A DNA stretch of 64,000 nt from Blastomyces gilchristii SLH14081 (Eukaryota; Ascomycota; Eurotiomycetes; Onygenales; Ajellomycetaceae), in the NCBI RefSeq assembly GCF_000003855.2, contig NW_003101679.1, positions 1 to 64,000 on the forward strand. Direction: 5' to 3'. The notes below the pieces were generated by a model. It saw only the letters and a list, made by a program, of their open reading frames with translations, did not search any database and had not been told where the DNA came from. The translations under genes were made by a program, and so were the position numbers. Shown in pieces: positions 24,601-36,572 of this stretch. Position 1 is the first letter of the stretch, and each line of letters begins with the position of its first letter.

Positions 24601-25990
24601 TTAAATATCAGTTATTAGATAATCTTATATATCAGAGACTCTTCACTCAGCAGACCTCTTTCAGTCTTTGAATTATATAATTGCTAATATATTGTGTAGA
24701 AGCTTCTGTGTCTGCTAATACTTTTGCAGCCATCTCTCAATTCTTATTCAAGTATCTCTTATATATTAACATTTCAGGCCTCAAGGTATTGAGATGAGTG
24801 TTCACTTCATCCTTGCCTGCACCTCAGTCAGAAGCCTGCTTTCTCTTGATATTCACAGAATTCAGAGAGTCTTCTAACATGAGCATCTCTTTCACTTTGA
24901 AGACTTTTTATAGAATATCAGTGAGTGTCTCTGAGCTCACTGATTCTGCTAGTTTTTTGACTCTCTTACTTTTCTTGACTATGCACACTGTGTGCAATCT
25001 TTTGCATCATGATTTTGATGTCTATAGTTGAAGCAAGCTCAATGCTCATAATATCAAGGTTTTCACTCAGAGAATCTCTTTTTCAGAGGATTTGATACTT
25101 TAGTGATAATATTCAAATCTAGATTCATTGCATCTGAGTGTGTGACTTGTGTTATAGAAGTCTGATTACTTATTCTTCATTGAGACATACTCAATTGCAG
25201 TATTTTCTGTTACAGTTGACTCACTTATTCTCATATAATGAGAATATTATATGCTTTCTTCACTATGTCTGACTGTGAGGTTAAGCATTTTCATTTCACT
25301 CTCAACTCAGGTGTAAGATCATGAATAAAGATCTGTAAACAGAAAGATGTTGAAAACTCTTCATTCAATGTGAGATAGTGTAAACTGAAGTGTGTGAAGT
25401 ATGATGTAAGATTGCTTACTTATCTACACTCAGTGAAGTGTTTGTAATACTTTTCTTACATATTTACTTTCTCAAAGTTGTGCAAGATTCATTTGAAAAA
25501 CTCATTCTATATTTGTAGAAATGAATATCACTTCAGATCTGTGAGATTCATCTTTTTATCAGTTATTTATAATGACTTCACTTTTCTGCATAGAAACATG
25601 ACAGATCTTAAGACTTGTTGAAATTCTGTTAATTATCTGTCTGTAAGTTCATATTCAATCTGATAATATGATTGCATCTGACTTAGCCAGCTGATTGCAG
25701 CATTATTTTTTCAGTTATCATTGAAGCTTGATGACTTTAGCAGATCTTTCAGCTTGATATATTTCATGCTTGAATTCTCATTCTGCACAGCAGTCTCTGA
25801 TAATGTGTATACTTCTGAAGAGATTGTGAATAATTGTGATGAGATCTCCAGGTTCAGCATAGTCATCTATATGTATAAATGTTCAATCTCCTGCTGCAGG
25901 TCTAAGACCTGGTTTTCTCTATCTTTATTAATGATGATAATTGCATCAGTGAAGCTCTTCATAGTGAATACTTAATCTGCAGTGAATGTC
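21616..25990 (-). pseudogene. Gy-C gag-pol remnant
   Basis: On the minus strand from about 25990: a coiled-coil-like Gag with a CCHC knuckle near 24985-25045 (H-D-A-K-D-C end), a protease region in broken frames, then an RT ending in IYLNNILVFSN (23437-23694; YLDD decayed to YLNN). The RNase H is at about 22830-23240 (YSVYEKKLL and ITDHESLIYL motifs). The integrase has an HHCC finger at about 22395-22560, a catalytic core at about 21950-22300 (IDYTTGWPVTKAV, LTDNSANL) and a Thr/Ala-rich tail (21616-21894). Stops are fewer in the integrase than elsewhere, but the frame is not continuous. Confidence 0.78.
23955..24166. other. Assembly gap, 212 N
   Basis: A run of N within the Gy-C reverse transcriptase. 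Translations across it are meaningless. Confidence 0.99.
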
Positions 25991-26608
25991 AATTGTTGTT
26001 TGACTTCTGTCTCAGCCTGTCACTGTGTACACAAGGTCTCAATTTCATTTAGAATTCTTGTACATGTACAGAGCTTCAATTCTGATTCAGCAGTCTCAGC
26101 TGTTTTTCTTACTGCTTCAAGTAAATCCTCTGAGAGGTTCTGCATATCTTTCAGTTCAGGTAGCAGAGAAGAGTGTTATTTATATTAACTAGAGAAGGTA
26201 TTCATTTCAGTGATTTCTTATTAATTGTATGATGTCTATCATTATATTACTATATTATTATATGATTTCTGTTATCATCATATAACTTCAGTGATGATCA
26301 CTTCCTTCTTTTTATTCTTCTTTTAAATAGAGAGCAGACTTCTTTGAATCTCATTCACTGCTCTCATCTTCTTTCTCACACCTCATCTATTTGTGTACCA
26401 TACATGGCATTCACCTGGGTGTGGAGTTTTCTCTCAATAAGTGAAGCAGTATCAATCAGATGTTCTTTCACTCACTACTCTTTGTACACTATCTTTTGAG
26501 ATGTTCTAGAACCATACTGACATGATAACTATGAATTGCTTCATAGACAGAATTATCACACTCTGGAGGAGCCTGTACTTCTCACTGGTTTTTAGACATG
26601 CTACTAGA

Positions 26609-26775
26609 TGTAATTCAAAGGTTGCTTGAGTCAGCATACAATTACAGGTGTATGCCGGCTTCTTATATACTGTATGCTAAATTAATTGATGGCCGCTATG
26701 GCCTCTTTACATTCGTAAGCAAGTTCAGAAGCGGCCGCGTTATTATCCGGCGGTCATACATTCTTCCGAACCACA
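26609..26775 (-). repeat. Gy-C copy 1, 5' LTR, 167 bp
   Basis: The plus strand starts TGTAATTCAAAGGTTGC and ends CCGAACCACA. It keeps more GC (GCGGCCGCG, CCGGCGG) than the left copy at some sites. Confidence 0.9.
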
Positions 26776-26820
26776 AAAAAAACATGTAAAGTGACTATAT
26801 ATCAGATCTTAAAATGAAAC

Positions 26821-27184
26821 TGTAAGAGGCCTACGCTGAATAGATCAGTATTATATTAATAGGTCTTATATAACAAAGATAAAAACATTAGAGAAGGAAA
26901 GAAAGAGAAAGTGCGAGAATCAGCAATCAAGATGAATATTTATACATGTATGTGATGGTGTACGCGGTGGAGCTTCAGAGCAGAAGAATATACATGTGTT
27001 CATAGCAGCTGAGGATCGGCGATTGAGAATGGCGGAGAATCGGAGTGTACACATTCATAGCAGCTGAGAATTGATGATTGAGAATGGCTGAGAATCAGAG
27101 TGTATGTGTTTGAGAATGAAGTGGTTGAAATCTGTGAAGTGTAATGAAATAGTCTATATAATTGATCAGGTGCAGTCTGTCACA
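26821..27184 (-). repeat. gypsy-3 3' LTR, 364 bp
   Basis: The plus strand starts TGTAAGAGGCCTACGC and ends GTCTGTCACA. Confidence 0.92.
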
Positions 27185-27199
27185 TTAGTCCTCTCTTTT

Positions 27200-30100
27200 C
27201 AGAAGCAGTTCTCATCAGTCAAGAACTGCTGTTTCAAATAACATAGAACTCAGAGTTCAGATCAGTTGATCATAGCTGATTCATTTCACAAGATATTATC
27301 AGCTGTGACTGCATAATCTCTCATTGAGAATTTCTTCAATCTCTCACTTAAGTTCATTATCTTCTTCTATGATCTCTGACAGTTATCAGTCAGAAGTCAG
27401 TTGAGAAGAAAATGAATCAGTGACAGTGCAGCAGAGCAAGCTTGTATAGAATACATTATGAATTTCTGATAATATGTTAAGACAGTAGTTGTGACTATCT
27501 AGAACTTCTATTACTTTATATCTGATATAGCAGTAATTTAGTATACAGAATGAATGTGTGATTCATATATTCTTAAGATTTAATTATATCAGATCTTCTA
27601 TCTTATATTGTTCAGTGAGATCTCAGTGAACATTGATTTAGTTCTCTTGATCTTGTTTCACAGTTGTCATGAAGATCTCTGCTCAATCACAGATATCTCA
27701 GAGCTTTGTTACTATACTGTTAATGATCTGAATCAGACTGTAGAAGTTCAGTGTGAACTGTGTAATCTCTAGAAGATTCAACACTTTCATATAATATCTA
27801 TATGTAAGAAAGAATAGACTTACATCTGTTAAAACAGTATCTTAACTGTTAATAGTGATCTCTGCATGTAGAAGAAGATTATATTAATCATCTTATAAAT
27901 AATTACAGAACTTATAAAGATAATTCTTTACAGTCTGAATTATTTATTCTAATGTATCATCAGTCTCAGAATGATAGACAGTTGATAGATAGTGTATAAT
28001 CTTGAAAACTTGACAGATTCTAGTTCAGAGAGTACTCATGAATTGACAGCTCTGATCTGATACTATAAATCTCAGTAATTTATACATCTGATAGAACAGG
28101 CTTTATAGAAAGACTTTAGTAACTTATTCAGTATTTATCTTATCACAAGATTTCAATATTACATCTTTACTCAATTAAGTCATAATAATCAGAATGTTTC
28201 TACAACTCTTGCTCTTAGATAAATTAATAGTGAAGTCAATCACTACATCTCATCAGATTCTATCAGAAATATCAAGTGATTTTAGTAGATCTTTTCTACA
28301 GTTCTTTCATAAGATAATAGAAGAACAGTAATTACAGTTTCAGATGAAGTATCTGATGCTGTTTAATATCTCAGATCAATAGAACTCTCAGAAGATCATT
28401 CTATACAGTTGTTCACAGTCTGAATAATTAGTTATATGTGAATCATGCATCTCTTGCATTATTCAGATGTATAAGAGTTTGAAGTGAGAGACTCAGCATC
28501 ATTCATAGAATCATAGAGTGTTATTATCATTAATTGAACATTCTGAGATGTCAGTTCTTACTCATAATTCTGAAAGAAATCAGAATACTTCTTGTCATAC
28601 TGCTTCAGTGAGTGCTTAAAGAAGTTCATCAGTTTAAGCTGCTATATGTCATAGCTCATCTAATGTAGGTTCAGAAGAAGTTAAGATATCAGTGACAGTT
28701 CTAATTAAAGAAGCATGTATAGTGTCATGAGCTGTTTCATCTTGATTAACTAGTATCTTCAGATTCAAGAGTCAGTGCTCTCAGTTCATTCAGTAAGTAT
28801 CTGTTACATTGAATGATATATCTTGCTCTTATCATGAGAGAGCATCTGTCATTGACTTCTGACTGTCAGAATGATAGTGTATTATAAAATGAAAGTAACT
28901 TAAGAACTCAGATTATTATATCTATCATTTGATAAGTTTACAGATAGTTATGAAGTATTTAAGATTCTTATAATCTATGACTATCTCAAACTCAGAGATA
29001 CTTCAGAGTTCAGAGTTTCATTCTTCTAAACAGTGTATAATTGTGAGAAGTTTCTTATTATAGATCTCATAATTACATTCAGTGAGACTCAGTTTTCTAG
29101 ATATGAAGATATATGATTATAGAACATCTTTATCATTATATTACAATATCACTTCTTCTATCACATAGTCAGAGAAATCAGCTTCAATAACTATCTCATG
29201 ATCAGAATCAAAGATTATCAGTAGAGAGATATTAATAAACATCTTCTTTATCTATATAAATACAGCTTCAGCATCTGCTGATTATTGAAATACTGAGTCT
29301 TTTTTAGTGAGATCTGTAATTGGTCTCACAATATCTAAGAAGTTTCATATAAATTATCAATAGAAGTTAGCAAATCTGATGAAGCTTTATATATCTTTCA
29401 CAGTACATAAAGCTTCTCATTCAAGAATGACAGAGACTTTCTCAGAATTCATTCAAATCCTCTTACTAGCTTCTATAATAAAACTCAGATACTTGATACT
29501 CTTGACTTTAAAATTATACTTATCAATATCTATCAGTAGTTCTGCTTCTTATAGTTATTATAATATCTTTCATACATGTTCTTGATATTCTTTTCTGAAT
29601 CTATCAGTGAAGATGAGAATGTCATCTAAATAAGCAGATACAAACTTATCAAGAAAATCTCAGAGTGCTCAGTTAATATACTTCTGAAATGTACTGAGAG
29701 TGTTAATCAGTTCAAAGAATGTGACTATTTATTCAAAGAGATCATAACATGTTTAGAATACTGTAAGTTATTTATCTTCTTCAGTGATACAGATTTTATA
29801 AAACATAGTGATAATATCTAGTTTTATAAATCATTGAGCTTGTTGATCTGTGCTAGGATTTCATTGATAAGAGATAAGAAATATCAATCTTTCTTTGTCA
29901 ATCTGTTCAGATCTTAGTAGTTTACACAGAATCAGAGTTCTTCACCTGATTTCTTTGCAAAGAGAATAGAGGCTGCAGTGAAAGAGTTGCTAATATATAT
30001 GAATTCTTTATTCAACAGATCATTGAGTGTCTTTCAAAGAAGAAGAAGTTCATCTCAGAACATGTTATAAAGAGAGTCTTATAATAATTCAAAGTTCTTA

Positions 30101-31967
30101 TCATTCTTTTTCTCTAACTTGATACTGTGATTCACTTCAGAATCTCATAAGAAGAGTATATTCATAATATTATCTTATCAGAAGATATCTAGATATTCAT
30201 GATATTATTGAGAGAGTTTCATACAAGAATCTGTTATTGTAACACAGAATAACTTTTCTAGAGTCTTTTTGATATTAGCCAGACTGACAGAATAGATTGA
30301 TACATGATACTGCTATCAGTGACTCTGTCAGTGATTTTAGTGATGACTTCTTTTTCAGAGTATTTTGTATATGTTGACAGAGATCTGTGTCAGGTCCATG
30401 ATCTTGTGAATGTCATCTTCATAAACTCTATCATTGTTAGAGAATATCAAGCTTCTATTTCAAGCATTCAATAAGATGTCTTATTCAGATAGTCAGGCAA
30501 GTTCTAATATAAGATTATAATCAAGATTATCAACTTCATATATATAGACATCTTCACATTGATGTTCTTCTACATCCATGATCAGCTTCATCATGTAACA
30601 GATATAAATGTCTTTTGAATCATCAAATTCTGTGAGGAGTTGAGGTTTTGATAGAGAGATACACTGAAGATTATAATGTCTTACAACTGAAGATTTTATC
30701 ATTGCATAGTAGTATAGATCACTGTCTATCATGATCTTCATATTATACATGTTATTAATTACAGTAGATACAAGAATCTCATTTATTGTTATCTTCTCTT
30801 CAAATCATTGTCATCTGACCTCTTCAAGCTTCTGTTTATGAATTTGAACAGAAGCTAATCTTTTCTCTGTTTCATCAGAGCATTCTTTTAGTTATTCTCT
30901 GAATCTTTCTCTAATGTAACATGATTAGCACAGACAGACACTGATTCATTCTTTAAACAAGAAGACACTGATCTTTCTCTCAAATATGAAGACATATAGG
31001 TCAATCAGCAGTTGAAAGTAATGTGTTCTGATCAGTTACAGTTAATGCATACTTTATATTGACATCAATCAGCAACTTCTTCAGAAGTGATCTCAGGAAC
31101 TTAGAAGTCTGTTCAGATGACAGAGATCCTTGCTTATGCATAGATATTCAAGTCTACTCAATTCATAGTATCTGCATCATTGTTATTCCTCAGTGCAGGT
31201 GTATGAGTCACTGAGATGTAACATCTTCTACTACTGTTCTGTATATTCTTGAGCTTAGTAAGACAGTCATTTATTGTCTGAAGCTGTGTGTAGAAGTCTT
31301 TATAAGTCTGATCTTCATCTGCACTTACAAGAGCCTGTAAGAGTTCAAAAGTTAATGTCTTCTTAAGCATGCTACTCTTCATTCAATTCTCTCAAGATTG
31401 ATCATCTGCTTCTAGAATCTTTATATTGAAGTCAGAGATGAATGTTGTAAGAGAATTATTTCTCTGTCAGACACTCTGTAATTAATCTAATACTTTCTAT
31501 TGTATGACAGTGTCTCAGAACAGAATATCAAGATATTTTATAATATTATCAGGTATTCACAACACTGATTTACATGCTTTCATTCATGAATAGAATTTCT
31601 GTTTCATATGATTCTTCAATCATTCATTGATATATCAATCTTGATTGATTAATAAACTGATTGAATCTTCATCTATACTCAGTTTCACAAGCATTTCCAT
31701 TCTTCGTGATGAGTAGAGAGTGAGATTGAAAGTATTAAAATATGCAGAAGTATCTAAGCATTCTTTCAGAACTTTTGTATTTAATTCTGTAGATGTTGAA
31801 ATTGCATGAGTTTCTTGTTGTGATAATCATTGAATCTCTTCATATTAATGTTATTGAGTTGCATGCATATCAGCTATTTATTGTTGTTATAGTTTCAACA
31901 TTGCTTGAAGCCACTGTGGCACTGTGTCTATGCTCATGTTCAAGGGTTTCATATTATCATTAGACAT
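27200..31967 (-). pseudogene. gypsy-3 gag-pol, RT active-site motif preserved
   Basis: Gag starts at the complement of 31967. Its central part is open at 31158-31382 (MKSSMLKKTLTFELLQALVS). The protease lies in 30493-30750 (MIDSDLYYYAMIKSS). The RT motif AYLDDILIF is intact at about 29609-29635, unlike gypsy-1 and -2 (YLDN). The RNase H is at about 28800-29250, the integrase core at about 27900-28500 and the chromodomain at about 27310-27400. Numerous stops remain, so no protein is made, but decay is slightly milder than in gypsy-1. Confidence 0.82.
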
Positions 31968-32289
31968 GATTATATCGATTGTCGGATGTATGATATCTGT
32001 GAAATCTGAAGAAGTGTAATCATATTCTCATATGTCTGAGTGTCAGAACTCTCAGGTCTTTTACTGACATTCTCTTATAAGATCTTATTCTCTTCATAAG
32101 ATCTTGTTACAGGGCCAGAGTGACTGGTGAGCAAGCTTCTATCTGTGAACTCAGTGTCTGCTTAACTGTGTTTCTCTTTCTTCCACATTGTTACATGTTC
32201 AGATATCTCTTGATGAATAATCATTTCTGATGAGAAGACAATGTGTGAATAATTATTTCCTAATAAGAAGACAATGAATATTTTTATAG

Positions 32290-32653
32290 TGTAAGAGGCC
32301 TACACTGAATAGATCAGTATTATATTGATAGGTCTTATATAACAAAGATAAAAACATTAGAGAAGAAAAGAAAGAGAAAGTGTGAGAATCAGCAATTGAG
32401 ATGGATATTTATACGTGTATGTGGTGGCATACGCAGTGGAGCTTCGGGGTGGAAGAATATACATGTGTTTGTAGCAGCTGAGGATCGGTGATTGAGAATG
32501 GCCGAGAATCGGAGCGTACGCATTCATGGCGGCCGAGGATCAGTGATCAAGAATGGCCGAGAATCGGAGCGTACGCGTTCGAGAATAAAGTGGTTGGAAT
32601 CTGTGGAGTGTAACAGAATAGTCTATATGATTGATCGGGCGCAGCCCGCCACA
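32290..32653 (-). repeat. gypsy-3 5' LTR, 364 bp
   Basis: The plus strand starts TGTAAGAGGCCTACACTG and ends GCAGCCCGCCACA. It keeps more CpG than its 3' partner. Confidence 0.92.
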
Positions 32654-33028
32654 GAAACCATGACTTGAAAAAAATGAGAAAGTGGTCCCATTTGGTCCCA
32701 TTTAGTCCCATTCTTGGCATAAAGTTACTATTTTTAGACATTTTAAGGTTTTTTTTAAACTATTTTTAATTTTTTAAAAAGTAACACTTTTTGATAATAC
32801 TCAAATGAGATTTAAAGTCATTTAAAGCAATAAAAATAATTTAAATTGAGAAGTGGAAATCATGATCTCATTTGAAAAATGTGACAAGAGTAGACAGTAA
32901 GTCTCACTGAGACAGTATGAGACTACTATCTAATGTTAAAACCATGTAATGGGATCAGTTGAATTGGTAATGAGACTTCAAAAAATCTGGTCCTGGTCTC
33001 AGACACGGTCACACGGTCAGTCTACTAA

Positions 33029-33856
33029 TGTGGCCGGCTGCGCCTGATCAATTATATAGACTATTCTATTATACTTCACAGATTCCTATCACTTCAATTC
33101 TCAGTCATCAATTCTCAGCTGAAAACCTGCAGAATTTCTATTCTTTCACCTCGAAGCTTTACTGTGTATAAAAACCTCTATTCTTCTGCTCTGAAGTTCC
33201 ACCGCGTACATCACTGTGTATAGACTGGCCGCCGGGACTATGAATTTCACATTTGATTGATCTGATCTCATACATTTCTTGACATGAATCCCGTTGGGAC
33301 TAGTCATTAAAAAAACATGCAAAGTGACTATATATGAGATCTTAAAATGAAATCATGACTTGAAAAAAATAAGAAAGTAGTCTCATTTAGTCTCATTTAG
33401 TCTCATTCTTAGCATAAAGTTACTATTTTTAGACATTTTAAGGTTTTTTTTAGACTATTTTTAATTTTTTAAAAAGAAATGCTTTTTGATAACACATAAA
33501 TAAGATTTAAAGTCATTTCAAGCAATAAAAATAATTTAAATTAAGAAGTGAAAATCATGATCTCATTTGAAAAATGTGATAAGAGTAGACAGTAAGTCTC
33601 ACTGAGACAGTATGAGACTACTATCTAATGTTAAAACTGTGTAATGGAATCGGTTGAATTAGTAATGAGACTATCAAAAAATCTGGTCCTGGTCTCAGAC
33701 ACGGTCACACGGTCAGTCTAACTGTGTATGCATATAAATATTCACTCTGATTGCTGATTTTCACACTTTCTCTTTCTTTTCTTCTCTAATGTTTTTCACT
33801 TTGTTATATAAGACCTATAAATATTATACTGATCTATTCGGCGTAGGCCTCTTACA
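33029..33856 (+). repeat. gypsy-1 3' LTR, 320 bp own length, split by MITE copy 2
   Basis: Pieces are 33029-33220 (192 bp) and 33729-33856 (128 bp). It starts TGTGGCCGGCTGCGCCTG and ends CTCTTACA. The following TTTAT pairs with TCTAT before the 5' LTR. Confidence 0.88.
33221..33720. mobile_element. hAT-type MITE copy 2, intact, 500 bp
   Basis: Perfect 8-bp TSD ACTGTGTA (33213-33220 and 33721-33728). Ends are TAGACTGGCCG and, on the complement, TAGACTGACCG, an imperfect 11-bp terminal inverted repeat. The interior is AT-rich and non-coding, with a triplicated GTCTCATTTA motif near 33390-33420. An 8-bp TSD with TAG-type ends indicates a non-autonomous hAT element. It lies inside the 3' LTR of gypsy-1, only about 200 bp from copy 1. 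Confidence 0.9.
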
Positions 33857-34062
33857 TTTATCTATCTATTTAATATGTCTATCTTTAAGACTGTGTCCTC
33901 TTTTCTTTTGTCATGATATTGTCAAATGATTTCAAAGTATCAGAAGATGTTAAAATACTGTAATTTGTAAACAGCTTTTATATTCTGAGCTGGAATTTTC
34001 TGATTTTGCATATCTGAAATTGGCGAATGTATAATAGTTAACTTTATAGATATAGGAAAAAC

Positions 34063-34085
34063 CCTGAGAACTAAAAGTTCTCAGG
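34063..34085 (+). other. LINE 3' stem-loop
   Basis: CCTGAGAACT, AAA, AGTTCTCAGG: a perfect 10-bp stem with a 3-nt loop, about 55 bp before the AAT tail of LINE-1. The same structure is perfect in the composite element (35024-35046), has one mismatch in the third LINE (about 55069-55091) and is weakened in the SINE (about 38175-38197). It is a likely recognition element for the LINE reverse transcriptase. Confidence 0.75.
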
Positions 34086-34198
34086 TAGATGTCATAGTCT
34101 CTGACTGCATACATCTATAATTGAAGAATAATAATAATAAGATACACATTTACTCAATATACTCAGAGTGATGAAAAGAGGCATTATTTATAATCAGA

Positions 34199-34471
34199 TG
34201 TAAGAGGTCTACACTGAATAGATCAGTATAATATAAATAGGTCTTATAATATAAAAGTGAAAAACATTAGAGAAGGAAAAAAGAGAAAGTGTGAGAATCA
34301 GTGATCAGAGTGAATATTTATACATATATATAATAAAGCTTCAGAGCAGAAGAATAGAAATTTCATGAGTTTTTCAGCTAAGAATTAGCAACTGAGAATC
34401 AGAGCTTTTAACAGAAATCTATAACATGTAATAAAATAGTCTATATAATTGATCAGATGTAGCCTGTCACA
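34199..34471 (-). repeat. gypsy-4 3' LTR, 273 bp
   Basis: The plus strand starts TGTAAGAGGTCTACACTG and ends GTAGCCTGTCACA. The polypurine-tract complement (TTAATCCTCTCTTTTC) follows at 34472. Confidence 0.88.
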
Positions 34472-34979
34472 TTAATCCTCTCTTTTCAGAAGTGAGATTG
34501 TGTATAGTTTATATCAGTCAAGAGCTACTGTTTCAGATAATATAGAGTTTGAAGTTCAGATCAGATAATTATAACTAACTTATTTTATAAGATATTATTA
34601 ACTGCAGCTGCAGAGTCTCTTATTAAGAATATTTTCAATCTTTTATTTAAGTTTATTATTTTCTTCTATAATCTCTGACAGCTGTCAGTCAGAAGTCAGT
34701 TAAGAAGAGAATGAGTCTGTGATAGTATAGTGAAATAAGCTTATATAAAAGATATTATAAATCTCTGATAGTATGTCAAGATAATAATTATAACTGTCTA
34801 GCACTTTTATTACTTTGTATTTAATATAGTAATAGTTCAGTGTATGAGATGAGTATATAATGTATATATTTTTAAGATTCAATTACATCAGATCTTCTAT
34901 CTTATATTACTTAGCAGAGTCTTAACAGATACTAATTCAGTTCTCTTAATCTTATTTAACTCTTATTATTATTATTATT

Positions 34980-36572
34980 ATTGTTCAATTATAGATGTAT
35001 GCAGTCAGAGACTATAATATCTACCTGAGAACTAAAAGTTCTCAGGGTTTTTTCTATATCTATAAAGTCAACTATTATACATTTATTTAATTTAAATGAT
35101 ACTTCTTCTTCAATCTGACTCTGAGACTATTGTATAATACGCAATGTATTATAATACTTAGAATTTTCATTTGTATTACAGAATGAGTATTCTGCTGAAT
35201 CAAATCTATCATCAAATCTTTGTATATAAGATTTGAAATAATCATGTTCTAGTTTCAGCTGAATTATAGATGAGAATATTTTGTTTTTACATTTAATTAC
35301 ACAAGATTTTCACTTAGGTTTTGTCTCAAATCTTGAATAATATATGCTCTTCTTTTGTTTCTGTCTGCTTTCATTTCACTTATTTAAACAAGATTCTTTT
35401 ATCTTTTTCTTTATAAAAGATCAGAACACTGTTTTTTGAATAGATCTGTTTAATTCTGAACTCTTTTTTATCACTGAATCAGTCAATTCATTGACATGAA
35501 TATTCATATAAGTAGAAACTCAGTACAGATGAATTATCAGTTTTAATATTCTTCTCTTTTAAATCTTTATAACAGAATTTAAAATCAGTTCAAGATTCAT
35601 TTAATCATTATGAATCTGACTGTTTTTAAGTCTTTTCAAAGTAGTTTGACTATTAGAGAATATTAATATCTCTTTCAAGATATTTCCTCTTTTATAAGAT
35701 TTTATCTTAATAAGTTTAAAACCTCTTACTATTATAAATAGTTCAGCATCAAAGACTTCAGATTCATATCTCAAATTTCAGAAATCTGAGATGAAATTGA
35801 TATTATCTTTAGTATAAGCAATGTCTGTATCTAATCTGTTCAAACTTGTACTTTTTAAGTTATCTGAGTAAATCAGAATAGAGTCTTTTATATTGATTAC
35901 AGAGATCTTCTTTAAATACTGTTCATATTCTCTCTGTTTAAATAGTTCACTTATTTATAAGTCTATAACAGATTTCAGCTTTTCTCTTCAGAGAGATATC
36001 TTCTCATGATCAATGTTCTCAATATTTAATGAAGAAAATTAATTTTTAATCAGTGAATATAGTCTATACAGTTGAGAGAGTATTTTCTTTAAGTATTATT
36101 CTCATTTCAATTAAGAAATCTATTTTAATTCAGTTCATTTCCTGAGTTAATTAATGAAAATGAAGAAGAGACTCTTTCTATAATTATATAATTTAAGCTT
36201 ATCTTCATAACTCTCAGAGTATAGTTCATACAGATCTTTTTAAATTTAATAGTAGAAGATGAAATTGAAGCTTCAATTTTCATTGGTTTAATAGAAGATA
36301 ATTTGAATACTCTCAGAATTCTTCTCAAAGCTCTGTTTTATAAACTTTGAAAGAGTTCAGTGAAATTATCTTGATTATTTCATTAAACTTAAACTTCATA
36401 ATTAGCTACTGAGATGATACAGGCTATGTATAATTATCTTATAGTCTGAAAGAATAGACCTCTCTCAGTATTTAATAGTCTGATTACACTATTTAGTAGT
36501 CTCTCTGCCTTGATGATTCTTTGTTAAATATGATATTTAAAATTCAACTTGGAGTCTAATCATACTTCTGGC
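34980..36572 (-). pseudogene. Tad1-like LINE RT end/RNase H inside the composite
   Basis: The minus-strand frame 36328-36125 reads RRILRVFKLSSIKPMKIEAS, matching the other two LINEs. Similarity starts at about 36572 (GV-LDSKLNFKYH region of the RT thumb) and runs to the 3' tail. The RNase H and CCHC knuckle are recognisable but broken by stops. Confidence 0.75.

Larger units (their letters stand above)
18485..26775 (-). mobile_element. Gy-C: second Ty3/gypsy family, 8291 bp, 167-bp LTRs
   Basis: LTRs of 167 bp at both ends (18485-18651 and 26609-26775) start TGTG and end CACA on the plus strand. The order on the minus strand is Gag, PR, RT, RH, IN, so it is Ty3-type, but it differs in LTR and sequence from the chromoviruses here. 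It is inserted in an A-run of the MITE; the flanks imply a short TSD of four A (plus a C/A mismatch if five). A purine tract (complement of 18652-18665) abuts the 3' LTR. A 212-bp N gap lies in the RT. An unusually long region (about 18.65-21.6 kb) separates the integrase from the 3' LTR. Confidence 0.85.
26821..32653 (-). mobile_element. gypsy-3: complete reverse-strand Ty3 chromovirus, 5833 bp
   Basis: Both LTRs are 364 bp (26821-27184 and 32290-32653). TSD GAAAC is at 26816-26820 and 32654-32658. The host is MITE copy 1: joined flanks read ...AAAATGAAACCATGACTTG, as in the intact MITE copy. The polypurine tract (complement of 27185-27199) reads AAAAGAGAGGACTAA. This is the same family as gypsy-1, -2, -5, -6 and -7, with a longer LTR. 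Confidence 0.93.
18387..33024. mobile_element. hAT-type MITE copy 1 (about 505 bp own sequence), split twice
   Basis: Own sequence is 18387-18484, about 26780-26820 and 32659-33024. The 8-bp TSD CTAATATG (18379-18386) / CTAATGTG (33025-33032) lies exactly across the polypurine-tract/3' LTR junction of gypsy-1. The ends are TAGACT...and ...GTCAGTCTA. Once the two inner insertions are removed, it aligns along its length with the uninterrupted 500-bp copy at 33221-33720. It has no transposase. An 8-bp TSD and TAG-starting inverted ends are typical of hAT transposons. Confidence 0.85.
4516..33856 (+). mobile_element. gypsy-1: Ty3-type chromovirus split by four insertions
   Basis: Own length after removing insertions is about 5.75 kb, close to its relatives (5.68-5.83 kb). 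The pieces are 4516-8016, 10774-11984, 17667-18386, 33029-33220 and 33729-33856. The 5' LTR is 320 bp. The 3' LTR is interrupted by a MITE, and its two pieces (192 + 128 bp) also sum to 320 bp. The inserts are the gag-only element (TSD TCTTT), gypsy-2 (TSD TTATA), MITE copy 1 (TSD CTAATATG/CTAATGTG) and MITE copy 2 (TSD ACTGTGTA). Domain order Gag-PR-RT-RH-IN-chromodomain marks it as a Ty3 chromovirus. Confidence 0.9.
2922..34142 (+). mobile_element. LINE-1 of window: 5'-truncated Tad1-like non-LTR element, split by gypsy-1
   Basis: Own sequence is 2922-4515 plus 33862-34142, about 1.88 kb. The 12-bp TSD TACACATTTACT is at 2910-2921 and 34143-34154. The left part encodes the end of the reverse transcriptase, an RNase H and a C-terminal zinc knuckle. 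The right part is the 3' UTR, which ends in a perfect 10-bp stem-loop (34063-34085) and an AAT-rich tail. The 5' end is truncated, as usual for target-primed insertion. Gypsy-1 lies between the two parts, with 5-bp TSD TCTAT (4511-4515) and TTTAT (33857-33861). The same host junction is uninterrupted in the third LINE, near 54858-54885. Confidence 0.88.
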
